From contig CP154956.1 in assembly GCA_039621445.1 (NCBI GenBank), forward strand, positions 62,636,257-62,700,256: 64,000 nucleotides of DNA. The letters are read 5' to 3'. Origin of the DNA: Euglena gracilis. Lineage: Eukaryota > Euglenida > Euglenophyceae > Euglenales. Below, piece after piece: positions 24,901-36,900 of the stretch. The notes below the pieces were generated by a model. That model worked only from the letters and a program-made list of their open reading frames with translations, did no database searches and was not told where the DNA came from. Within the stretch, counting starts at the first letter, position 1. Every line of letters begins with the position of its first letter. The translations under genes and the position numbers were made by a program.

Positions 24901-27900
24901 AAGGTGCGGGCGCACGACGAGGATGGCCTGCAGTGTGGCTGCCCCCCGCAACGACATTGTCGACGGGTGGGCCAAGAAGGCTGCCCGCGGAGAGGCATCC
25001 GAGTTTTGGGGGCCGCCGGCAGCCCAGTTCGGGGATGCGGTGGAGCTCCTCGACTCGTCGGGCTCCGTCGTCCTGCAGGTGTCCTCCTCCTTCCCCTCGG
25101 CATGGTGGCTCCGCTCCCGGCGGGCGTGGCACACCGGTGCCCGCCAGTGCAGACTATCCCCCCTCTTCCCCGTGGCCATTGATATAAATTGGGCAGCATC
25201 CACCGGTGTTTTCCACCGGGCCATTGCCGGTGTCGACGGTTTCGCCCACCTGGTGCCCCCAGCCACCATCAAATGGGTCGCCCGGGTCCGAGGGGGCTGC
25301 CTGGCCACGCAGGACCGCCTGTTTCGCCACGGCATGGGCCCCTTCTTCCCCCGCCTGCCTGGGCTGTGGCGCTCCGGTGGAGGATGAGGAGCATATCCTC
25401 TCCGGGTGCTCATCCATCGGCTCCTCCGACGTGATCCCCTCCTTTCTGGAGCTGTGGGCCTCGGCGGGCTCCAAGGTGCGCTGCTCCATCCCACCGCCAC
25501 CGGAGGTCTGGATCACTTCCCACCTCCTTCTGCTGGCGGCCGCCCTGATTCCCTCCGATTGCCTGTCGCACTCCCCGCTGCAACCAGCGGACGCTGGGCG
25601 CTTCCTCCCGGCCTTGCACCGCCTGCTGGCGGAGCGCCTCGCGGAGTGGATGCGGCGCCGGGGCACCCTCCAAGAGCCACCCCCCTCCACTCTCTCCCCG
25701 GACTCGTCCTCCCCAGCCCCCTGGCGTTCAGGGCAGCGGAGGCAAGGCCACCGGAACGCCAACCCACGGTGGCTGACCTCCGCCGCCTAGAGGTGGAACG
25801 CCGCCAGGCTCCACCGCTGCCGTCTCCACCTCCACCCACACCGCCTTCCTCGTTGCCGGCGTGCGGTCCGCAACGCTCCGCCGGCTTGCGAGAACAGCTG
25901 GTCTCCGTACTCCAACAGGAGACAACGGTCCTCCATCCTGCGGCTCCACAGCTGCCCTCCTGCTGGCCGTGTTTGAGCGGGCCACCGGGCAGCCGCTCAC
26001 CTCCACCCCAGGGGCCGGCCTCACCCAGCGGACTGTGGCACTGGGCCGCGCCCTCCGCCAGCTCATCGAGGCTGGCCCTGCGGTGGCCCTGTCTCCCCCT
26101 CTCCTGTGTGTATCCAAGTCCAACAGGCTCCTATACAATAGGGTCCCCAGGGTCTCTCTGGACTTGGGGACCTGGCAGCGGTCCCTACAGGGGCCCTCAT
26201 ACTCCCCTGTCCTCCGCACACAGATGGCCGAGGCTAATGCAGGCCTCGGGCGGTGGATCCGGGAACACCGGTTCCTGTGGCCAGCCCCTCCCGAAGAGGG
26301 GGAGTCCGCCATGGCCCTCCTGCTGTTGTGGGAAGTTGAGCATGCCTGCCCATTCCCCAGGGCTGTGCGGGACAACATCGCCGGATTCACCAAGCGCTTG
26401 CAGGCCGCCGTCGCCGGCGACGAGGAACTCTGCGCGTGGCTGATGTCCAAAGAGATGGCGTCCCCTCTGGCGCCGGGCCCTCCCGCCGTCTCGACCCCGC
26501 CGCTGGTCGGTGCGGCTGGCCCCACCGCCGGAGGGGGTCCGCGCCCCGTGGTAACGGGCATTCACCGAGAGGTGGAACGCTTTCCTCCTCTCTTTGGCCG
26601 CGGCCAGCTCTGGCAGCATCGCCGCCGTGGCTTCCTCTGTCCCCAATGTCGCAGGCATTTCGTCGTCTCCCTCTGCCCCGGTCCAGCCGCCACCCCTGGC
26701 CCACCGCTAGCCAAGCGGCGGAGGACTGGACCAGCGGCCGGGCGCCCACAGGCGGACTCGGCCTCGGCCTCGGCCCTCCCCCCAGCACGCCTTCCCGCTC
26801 CCCCGCCTGCCACTCTAGGTACCCCAAGCCAGCGGCGGACGGGTGCAGCGCCCGCCAAGCGGCTCAGAAACCAGCCGCCAACAGGAGGCTCACCAGCAGC
26901 CTTGGCGTTGGCCCCCCTGGGGAGCCCGCCAGCACCCTCACCCCCGGAGGACGGGGACTCTGTCCCCATGCCTGTCTGCCTGCCCTCCTTGCATGGCTTC
27001 CCAGGTACCCCCACTCGGCAGCCCCTCCCCCCCCTGCGGGAGCAGGAGGAGCATCCTCGAAAGCGGCAGGCATCTTTGCAGGTCTGGCTCCAGCCACGCG
27101 TGCGCGGCCGGCGGCAGAGCTGCGGAGGGCCCGCCCACCTGAGGGCGGGTTGAGCGGGCGTGGGCAATTCCCAGGGACTCCGGTCCCTGAGGAACCCGCA
27201 TAGCGTCCGGCGGTGAAGTTCACCGCAAAAACCGAACCCCACCACTACCCACCCCACCCACCCCACCCCCACCACACCCTAGTCTTCAAGATTTTGCGGA
27301 CCTCTTCCCTCCGCGTTGTCTAAATTTTGTTCAAGCTGCTGAAGTGCAACCACTTATTTGCAACCGCCGCTTTACCCCTCCATTAATTCTCACCCGCAAA
27401 TTTCTCTTGCAGCTCATTTCAGTCAGTACACACTGACATACCCGTGGAGCAGCCCTAATACTCTTCGCTGTGAACCCCCCAAATTTCCAAAATAACACTC
27501 ATTGTGGTAGAAATTTTTCATAAAACATAAGAGAATCACATTTCTAAATTTCAGGACGAAGAAAGGCTGGGAAACACCCGGGAGAAATAAATTCACATTG
27601 GTGCTCCCCGCACCCCCAGCCCCAGCCCCCTCCCCGTTTTTCATGACACCAGGCCCAATTTCTTTCTCCCATGCATTCAAATGTGGCAGCAGTGCACGCC
27701 CTCATCCAGACCGCGGTGAGACACAGCTCTCTCCGCGGTTTGTTGAATTTGTGCTGATGTATCTCACTGCCTGACATCAGATGCAGACATATTTTACGCT
27801 CACCTGCAAATTGATGGTTTCTTTTTTGCCTCTCCTATTTTTGAACCCCCCCCTTCTTGGACCAGTCATTATCCTCCAGTGGGCCTGGCGCCGTGTTTCT

Positions 27901-30900
27901 GCCAACCCTCTCCGCCCCCCCCCCCCCCCCAGCTCACCCAGTCGAGAATGGTGGGCGCAGACTCCCCACCCTTTGTTGCACTGAAGCCTCCTGTCTGTCC
28001 CCCCCCCTCCCCCCGCCGGCACCCTCTGTCCGGAACCCTGCCCCAGCTGTGCCTCCACTACCCACCACACCCACCCCACCCCCACCACACCCTAGTCTTC
28101 AAGATTTTGCGGACCTCTTCCCCCCGCTTTGTCTAAATTTTGTTCGAGCTGCTGAAGTGCAACCACTTATTTGCAACCGCCGCTTTACCCCTCCATTAAT
28201 TCTCACCCGCAAATTTCTCTTGCAGCTCATTTCAGTCAGTACACACTGACATACCCGTGGAGCAGCCCTAATACTATTCGCTGTGAACCCCCCAAATTTC
28301 CAAAATAACGCTCATCGTGGTAGAAATTCACATAAAACATGAGAGAATCACATTTCTAAGTTTCAGTACATAAAGAAAGGCTGGGAAACACCCGGGAGAA
28401 ATAAATTCACATTGGTGCTCCCCGCACCCCCAGCCCCAGCCCCCTCCCCGTTTTCATGACACCAGGCCCAATTTCTTTCTCCCATGCATTCAAATGTGGC
28501 AGCAGTGCACGCCCTCATCCAGACCGCGGTGAGACACAGCTCTCTCCGCGGTTTGTTGAATTTGTGCTGATGTATCTCACTGCTTTACGTCAGCATGCAA
28601 ACACATTTTGTGTGCACCAACCATTTTATGATTTCTTTTGCTGCCTCTTGGATTTTTAACCCTGGACCGGTCATTATGGGCCTGGCACTGTGTTTCTGCC
28701 AGCCCCTGCCCCCCCCCCCCAGCTTACCCACCAGCTCTCCGCCGAGAATGGTGGACGCCGACTCCCCCCCCCCCCCGCCGCCACCCCCCCATCCGGCCTC
28801 CACCCGGGAACCCTGCCCCGGCTCTGCCTCCACCCACTATCCACCGTAACCACCCCACACACCAGGAACACCCTAACCTTTAAGAATTTGAGAACCTCTT
28901 CTTCCCTCCGCTTTGTCTGAACGTGGCTCAAGCCTGCTTAAGTGCAACCACTTACCTGCATCCGCCGCTTTAACCCCTTCCTTTATTATCATCCACAAAT
29001 TTCTCTTGCAGCTCATCTAAGTCAGTACACACTAAGAAACCTTTGGGGCCCAAATAGTCTGCACTGCGAACCCCCAATTTCTAAATGAAACCCCATTGTG
29101 GTGGAAACCCACTTGAGTTAGTAAGATTGACATTCCCAAATATCATGGAAAGGAAAAAGGAGCACCCAGGAGAAAACAGTTTTTCATTAGCGCCTCTTGC
29201 ATTCCCAGCCTTCACATTTTTTATGACACCAGTCTCTCATCCATTCTTACATGCACCACCATGTGCAGTCCACCTCCCCAGCCCCATACCCCCTCCAGAC
29301 CATGGTGAGACACAGCTCTCTCCGTGGTTTGTTGTAATTGTGCCGATTTTTTTTCACAGCCTGACATCAGCATGCAAGCATATTTTTTTTTTGCATGCAC
29401 CATCCAATGCATAGTTTCTTCTGCTGCCTCGCGAAATTTTCAACCCTCACCCATCTTGTTCCATTTATAACACAACCACCCCATTCTTTCCCCTTTTCAG
29501 GACTCGCAGACTACCCAAATCAACCCGCGTTACCTGACCCACCGAGCTTCCGGATAACCCCAACCACCTTGTGTATCTCACCCACGAAATTCCCTCCACC
29601 CCACAGTGTTCAACCTCGAACTTCCGGGCACCCAATGTATTCCGCCCTGCCCACCATGATATATTTATAATGCAAAAATCCATGGTGTCTCTCCCACGAA
29701 CCTCTGGACACCCTCATCCATGGTTTCCGACCCATCAAATCTGAACTACACCACATACCCCATCTATGTTGTTTTACCCACAAAACCACCCTGTGGTGTT
29801 CAACCCACCCAACTTGTGGACCCCCCCCCCCAATGGTGTCTTACTCACCGACTTTCGTTTCACCCCCAACCACCCCAGTGCGTCCAACCCGCCGAACTTC
29901 CAATCAACCCAAGGTGTGCTACGCGCCGAACTTCTGAACAGCCCCCCCCCCCCCCGTACTGTTCTTCACGCCGACTGCCCGGACCCCCCAAACGCTCCGG
30001 ATAACCACAACCAACCGATCCTTCCGACCCGAAACGACCCGAACCGAAACCCAACCCCCACGGTGTTCTTTCCGATTTCCGAATAAACTTGATAGCCCCT
30101 TGGTGCAGAACTCTGAACTACGGATAACCCCCTTGCCCAGATGGTGTCTGACCCACCGAGCTTCCGGACCACTCCGAATACCCCGTGATATTTAACCCGC
30201 TGCATTTCAGGCTTGCCTCAACCCCTCTGTAGTTTTTCACCACCCAACCGAACTTCGGTACAAACCCAGCCACCCTGTGGAGTCTAACCTGTCGAAATTC
30301 CGATAATCCCGACCAACCCATGGTGTTCGACCCGCTGAACCTGGGACCCCCCCCCCCGTGGCCTTCCACACATCTCACCTCTGGAAACTCAATGCACCAT
30401 AAACTTCTGCATAACCAGAACTCTCCCCTGGTGTCTCTCCCACCCCATTACCAAACTCCTGGATAACCCCACAACCATGGTGTACTGCACACCAACCACC
30501 TCACGTGGTGTTCAAAATCAGCTGCCGGACCATCCCATCCTACCCACATCTTTCCGGACATCACAATCAATGTGGTGCTTTACCCCATAAATTTCCGGGT
30601 GACCCATCAACTTTCTCAGTTACTCAGCCTGATGGCCCACCATGGTGTGCTACCCTTCCAACTCCCGCGTAAACCCACCTACCGAGCTTCCACATAACCC
30701 TAATCACCCTGTGCCCTCAGCTTCCGGACCACCTCGAACACCCTGTGACATCCAACCCCCTGCTTTACCAGGCCTCCCTCAACCACCCCGTGGCGTTGTA
30801 ACCACCGAACCTCGGAATAACCCCAACCGCCTGGCGGTGTCCAACCCGCTGAACTTCCACCCGCCAAACTTCCATACAATTTCAACCCCTCCCCGGGGTG

Positions 30901-33900
30901 TTCTACACGCCGACTGCCTGACCTCCCACCCCAGTGTTCCGCCCCCAACTTCTGGAACATCCTAACCAACCCATGGCCTCCCACCCACCGAATTGTAGAT
31001 TACCACAACCACGCCGTGTTGGTCCTGTTGTTCGAAATTTGGGATAAACGCAATCAAACGCCGATTTCCGGCCCTTTGCCCGTCCATGAAAGAAGAATTT
31101 TCGGCCCCCCCTCAGGTTCGAGGTAGGGGGGGTCAACCCCCCCCCTCCGTGACGGAGCACAGCCTCTCCGTGGCGAAGGAGAGGAGTGGACCCCATATCA
31201 CCCCGGGGGTACGGCGACCAGGGTGCACCCAGCTTGGTCTATTTTTTTTTTCTGCATCGTTTCTGCGTTCCCCACCCTCTACCCTGACCGACCCTCGGGA
31301 GGAGGGCCCCGGTCCGGTGGGAACATCACATCATTCCGATTTGTGCCCCCCATTCCCACTCATTCCCCCAGCCTCTGCCCCCCAGCTTGCACGCCCTCAT
31401 CCCCCCATCATACCATCCCGGCCTCACTCTATTTGCCCCCTGGACACCAAACCCCACACACCCCCACACGCGAACCCCCAACCAAATCCCAAACTCCCAA
31501 ATCAAATTGCAATGCCCGGGCTCCGGGGGTGCCCTCCTGAGTGGTGCTTGTGTACGCCCACGGCTGGAGGCACTGCGCAACAACGCGGGGCACAACAAAT
31601 CCAAATCCAAAAATCCCACCTGCAAGGGGGGTCCGGACCAACCCTCGGGGGGTACCCGGGACCCCCCCCCCCAAAAAGGGTCAATTTTTTCCTCCGGCGC
31701 TTCGCGCCGATTTTTTTTTGCATTTTTGGCCAATTTTTGCCCAAAAAGTGCCTAAAATGGCACTTTTGGTCGTTTTGGGGGGTCAAAATTTTTCGGCCCG
31801 GCGCTTCGCGCCGGGCCGAAAATCGGTCACCCTGACCGCGCCACTGTTTAGGTGGGGGGGGTGTCCCCCCCACCCCCCCCCCCTCCTGGCCCGCAGGGGG
31901 GGGGTCCGGACCACCCCCCCCCCTCCTCTCCTTATATCGAACCCTGGCCTGGCCCGTGTTCCGGTGCGCTTTTGTGGCCCAAAACGGCAATTTGGGGGGT
32001 TTTTGGGCCGTTTTTTTTTTTGGCCAAAAAATCGGGTTTTCCAAAAATTCTCGACAATGAAGCAAAATCAAAGAAAATGTCCGGAGAGCAGAAATGAAGC
32101 CCTTGGAATACCCTACCCAACCATGGTGTACTTTCCCCCCAACTCTTCATGTAGCCCAAGTTGTGGCCATTTTTCGGCCAATTTTCATTTCAGGGGCCAT
32201 TTTGGGCTGTCTTCGGGGTCAAAAAATCGATGTCTTCAAATGTCTCGAAAATGAAACAAAAAAAATAGAGGAAATGTCCGGAGACCGAATTTGAAGCCCT
32301 TAAAATGCCCTATCTAACGGTATTTTGATTTCCCCGCAACTCCCCGGCTAGCCCGAGTTACGGCCATTTTTCGGCCAATTTTGGCCATTTTGTACAGTTT
32401 TGGCCTGTTTTGATTTAGCCGTTTTTACCCGTTTTTAGGCCATTTTGGGCCAAAAAAAAGTCGGAAAAAAAATCGAAAAAAAAAATTTGCCCGAAACGAT
32501 GTTTTTGGCCTCCCGGACCTGGAAAAACCGTTTTTGAGCCGAAAATGAGCGTTTTTTGACCCCCTCCCCCCGGCACCTCGCTTTTGGCCCGAAACCCATT
32601 GACTTCGGGTCAAAACCGGGCCAAAAAAAAAAGTCGAAAAAAGTCGAAAAATTTCGCCTGAAACGATGTTTTTTTGGCCTCGGAACTGGAAAACCTGTTT
32701 TCGAGCCCAAAATGAGCATTTCTCGACCCGCCAGCGCCCCGTTTTTGGCCCGAAACCCTTGGAGCTTTGGTCAAAAACGGGTCAAAAAAGTCGAAAAGAT
32801 CCAGCAAAACGGGTATGGGGTGTATGGGGGGGGGTCGCTGAGCTCTTATTAACATCACTGTAAAATTATTGAAAATTACCGTAAATTGCAAGTGTGCAAT
32901 TTGAAATTACAAATTACGCGAAATTTGCAATGCTAGTCCTTTCCGTCCTCCATTACGTGCAAGTCCCATTCAGGCAATTGCTTAAGCACTGACCGACCCC
33001 CCCCCCCGGGTGGGTGACTGGTTTTTTCAGAGTGACTGACTGGTTTTTGGCCTGGACCCCCTCCCCCCCCGGGGGGGGGGGGTCGGGGGGGTTGCCACAG
33101 GAGGTGGAATCGCTGGAGGTGGACCGGCGGTCGACCGTCGGCGACCGTCGCGTCCACCATGGTGGGATGACGGCCGGCCGCGGCCGGCCGCGGCCACCAC
33201 CAAGAGCAATTTGAAAAGTGTTGCTGGTGGAACCGCGGCCAGCCGCGGTCCCACCAGGAGCATTTTGTAACGTGTCTCTGGTGGAACCGCGGCTGGCCGC
33301 GGTCAGCCGCGGTCAGCCGCGGTTCCACCAGGGCGGACCATTTATGCAGTAATCAGGCACCATCACCAGCCGGCTCAGTTCCGACGGCTGCCCAGCTTTC
33401 ACCCTGCCTGCATTTATCAACGGCCAAGAGCATTGCCATTTGCTGGCAGAAAGTAAGGCTTAAAATCTCGGAAATTGGCTCCACCCTGGTAATCCCGCAC
33501 ACAGAGTCTAAGACGATCATGCTGGGCGGTGCTGTTATTGCCTCCTGTTCCGCAGGATGCATTCCACGCTTGTTTATCCAGATGAAACGCGCTGCCTTGG
33601 TGTAATTTGGGTGGACGATTGGAGAGGAGAAGTCATTGCTTTGTTAGGGTTAGGGTTAGGGTTAGGGTTAGGGTTAGGGTTAGGGTTAGGGTTAGGATTA
33701 CGGTTAGGGTTAGGGTTAGGGTTAGGGTTAGGGTTAGGGTTACGGTTTGGGTTAGGGTAAGGGTCAGGGTTAGGGTTAGGGTTAGGGTTAGGGTCAGGGT
33801 TAGGGTTAGGGTTAGGGTTAGGGTTAGGGTTAGGGTTAGGGTTAGGGTTAGGGTTAGGGTGACGGTTACGGTTACTGTTACGGTTTGGGTTAGGGTTAGG

Positions 33901-36900
33901 GTTAGGGTTAGGGTTAGGATTAAGGTTACGGTTTGGGTTAGGGTTAGGGTTAGGGTTAGGGTTAGGGTTAGGGTTAGGGTTAGGGTTTGGATTTGGGTAA
34001 CACTTAGGGTTAGGGTTAGCGTTAGGGTTACGGTTACGGTTTGGGTTAGGGTTAGGGTTAGGGTTAGGGTTAGGGTTAGGGTTAGGGTTAGGGTTAGGGT
34101 TAGGGTTAGGGTTAGGGTTAGGGTTTGGGTTTGGGTAACAATTAGGGTTAGGGTTAGGGTTAGGGTTAGGGTTAGGGTTAGGGTTAGGATTATGGTTAGG
34201 GTTATCGTCAGGGTTAGGGTTAGGGTTAGGGTTACGGTTTGGGTTAGGGTTAGGGTTAGGGTTAGGGTTAGGGTTAGGGTTAGGGTTAGGGTTAGGGTTA
34301 GGGTTAGGGTTAAGGTTTGGGTTAGGGTTGGTTAGGGTTAGGCTTAGGGTTAGGGTTAGGGTCAGGGTTAGGGTTAGGGTTAGGGTTACGGTTTGGGTTA
34401 GGGTTAGGGTTAGGGTTAGGGTTAGGGTTAGGGTTAGGGTCAGGGTTAGGGTCAGGGTTAAGGTTAGGGTTAGGGTTTGGGTTTGGGTAACAATTAGGGT
34501 TAGGGTTAGGGTTACGGTTACGGTTACGGTTACGGTTAGGATTACGGTTAGTGTTAGGGTCAGGGTTAGGGTTAGGGTTAGGGTTTGGGTAACAATTAGG
34601 GTTAGGGTTAGGGTTAGGGTTAGGGTTAGGGTTAGGGTTAGGGTTAGGGTTAGGATTACGGTTAGGGTTAGGGTTAGGGTTAGGGTTCCCGTTACGGTTT
34701 GGGTTAGGGTTAGGGTTAGGGTTAGGGTTAGGGTTAGGGTTAGGGTTAGGGTTAGGGTCAGGGTTAGGGTTAGGGTTAGGGTCAGGGTTAGGGTTAGGGT
34801 TAGGGTTAGGATTACGGTTAGGGTTAGGGTTAGGGTTAGGGTTCCCGTTACGGTTTGGGTTAGGGTTAGGGTTAGGGTTAGGGTCAGGGTTAGGGTTAGG
34901 GTTAGGGTTAGGGTTAGGGTTAGGGTTAGGGTTGGGGTTAGGGTTAGGGTTAGGGTTAGGGTTACCGCAAGCCTTCTCCTGTAGGCACCAAGTGGCACAC
35001 TTTGCTTGAGGATCTTCTGAAACGCTTTGGCCGGATGGGGATTTTGATTTTGGACAAGGTTGGTATCATTTCATACACGAGCAGGCTGGTGATGGCTCGC
35101 TGTGGTGGGACGACGGTTGGCCGCGGCTGACCGCGGCTGACCGCGGCTGACCGCGGCTGACCGTCATCCCACCACAACGTTGTTCAAAATTCATGAAAGT
35201 GGAACCGCGGTCGACCGCGGCCGACCGCGGTTCCACTTTCGAAAAAAAAATTTTTTTCCGAAAGTGGGACCACGGCTGGCTGCGGCTGGCCGCGGCCGGC
35301 CGCGGTCAGCCGTTTTCCCACCACCATGGGCAGCCGCGGCCGGCCGCGGCTGACCGCGGCCGGCCGCGGTTCCACCAACCGGGATTCCACCTCCTGTGCC
35401 ACACCTCCCGGGGGGGTCGGCCAGGAGTGGGCAAAAGTGGCTTGAGTGACCCCGGCGCCGAAGACGCTGGAAATTTTTTTTGGCCTAAAATGGCCTAAAG
35501 TGACTGGAAAGTGGCCGTTTTTCTGAGTGGCCGACCCCCCCCCCCGGGGGGTAGTGACTGGCTGGTTTTTTTGAAAATGAGTGACTGATTGGTTTTTAAA
35601 AAAGTGGAGTGACCCCCCCCCGGGGGTCGGTAAACAATTGTATGGTCCCATTAAGAGCTCAGCATTATTCAAAACCTGGTTTGTAAGTGGGGGGGGGTTC
35701 AGTGAGGGGGGGGGTTTATGGCTCGATATCCTGGCTGTGATGCCACCACTGTTTTGGCCCACCGCCCTGGGCGGCGTCTCCGTTGTGGCCATCGCAAATC
35801 TCGCTCCGAACTGGGCAGCAGGACCCATGCATCTTTTTGCTACCGATGCATGGGTCGCCAGTGGGGGGGACCAGGGCGACCCCCGCCACCTCTGTGGCCG
35901 TACCACGTCGCAGTGCCTGGCGGACCACCCGGGGCTGGCGGCGCTGGACCTGTCCGACAACGAGCTGCTCGGCTGCGACGTGGAGCGGCCCCTCCGGGAC
36001 CTGCTGCGCCGCAACGCCCGCCTGCAGCACCTCCGCCTCTGGACAGCCGCCGCTTTGCACTGAAGTGCCCCCAGCCCGGCCTTTCCGGCCCTTCCCGGCC
36101 GCCAGCAGGCCTGGAAGCGGGCCGCGTGTGTCGGGGCGGTAGCGGGGACGCCATGCCTTAGCACACACCCGGGGGGGGGGGCAAGGGAATGGAGAAGCGG
36201 CCGGTGGCCTCACGGCACCAGCCTCCCCCTGCCGGCCATCCGCCAGCTCACGGCACAGAGCCACCGGAATTTCTTCCGGATGAACATCTCGCGGGAGGTC
36301 TCCTCCGTGCCATTCTGCCGCTTCATTCAAGTGCACGCTTGTTCACACAACCTCACAAGCACACTCTCTTCTGCGCGGTGTTTTCCGATCTTTTTAGGTG
36401 CACAAGTAGGGGGTTTCTTAAGTCATTTAAGCCCTGTGGTTTCCCTGAAATAGATGTGGTTTCCCTGAAATAGAGTGGGTGCTGCTCGACAGCTGGACCC
36501 AGTTGAGATGAGCTGAAAGGATTTTTTGGCAAGTTGTGATGAATTGCTTTTTGATAACAGGGTCAAACAGGGCCTTTTGGGAGTCTAGCTCAAAATTTTG
36601 GCTGAACCGTTCCAATCAGGCTGGAGTTGTGTTTTTTTTCTCAGATTTGGGTTCCACCTGGGCCCTCGCTGGCAGCTGACTGGACCCTTCTTAATCCACT
36701 GTGGGGAGGGGGATACGCCAGTCTTTCAGGAACTTTCTCCAGCCAAACGGCTCCATGGAGTCTTTAAGAAGTCCCCTGGACCCCACCCCTGGGAAGTCCA
36801 ATCAGCCAGCATCCTTCTTAAGCCCTGGACCACCCCCTGGACAGACAACTTTTCCTTCGTGTCCCCCCGCTCGAAGGGCAGCTGCACAGAAGCAGTTTAA

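Larger units (their letters stand above)
23830..29465. repeat. Five-copy tandem repeat, about 0.75-0.81 kb unit, split by a LINE
   Basis: The marker TTGTGCTGAT..TCTCAC..CCTGACGTCAGCATGCAAA recurs at about 23837, 24570, 27750, 28560 and 29338. Other shared words are CTCTTGCAGCTCATTTCAGTCA, CACCAGGCCCAATTTC and GGTGAGACACAGCTCTCTCC. The spacing is about 735-810 bp except for the second copy, which is longer by about 2.4 kb because of the LINE-like insertion at 24840-27230. Confidence 0.85.
13826..35913 (+). other. Giant intron of gene B (about 22.1 kb)
   Basis: Exon 2 ends ..GMEVFLQ (CTGCAG|GTCCTGGC) and exon 3 begins after GTCGCAG with TGCCTGGCG, giving [14 protein letters not shown]. The join completes an LRR unit in phase 0 with GT-AG ends. 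Alternatively the border could sit inside the shared CCTGGC (13828-13833 and 35916-35921), giving VLADHP. No LRR-like or other host exon was recognised between the two. The intron contains most of the satellites and the LINE described below. Confidence 0.6.

Noticed and set aside
33574-34998. 474-codon minus-strand frame and RVRVRV / NPNPNP frames
   Set aside because: Translation of the TTAGGG array; no protein-like variation.
35716-36336. Minus-strand frame opposite the LRR exons
   Set aside because: Shadow of the GC-rich LRR exons of gene B; no protein-like motifs.
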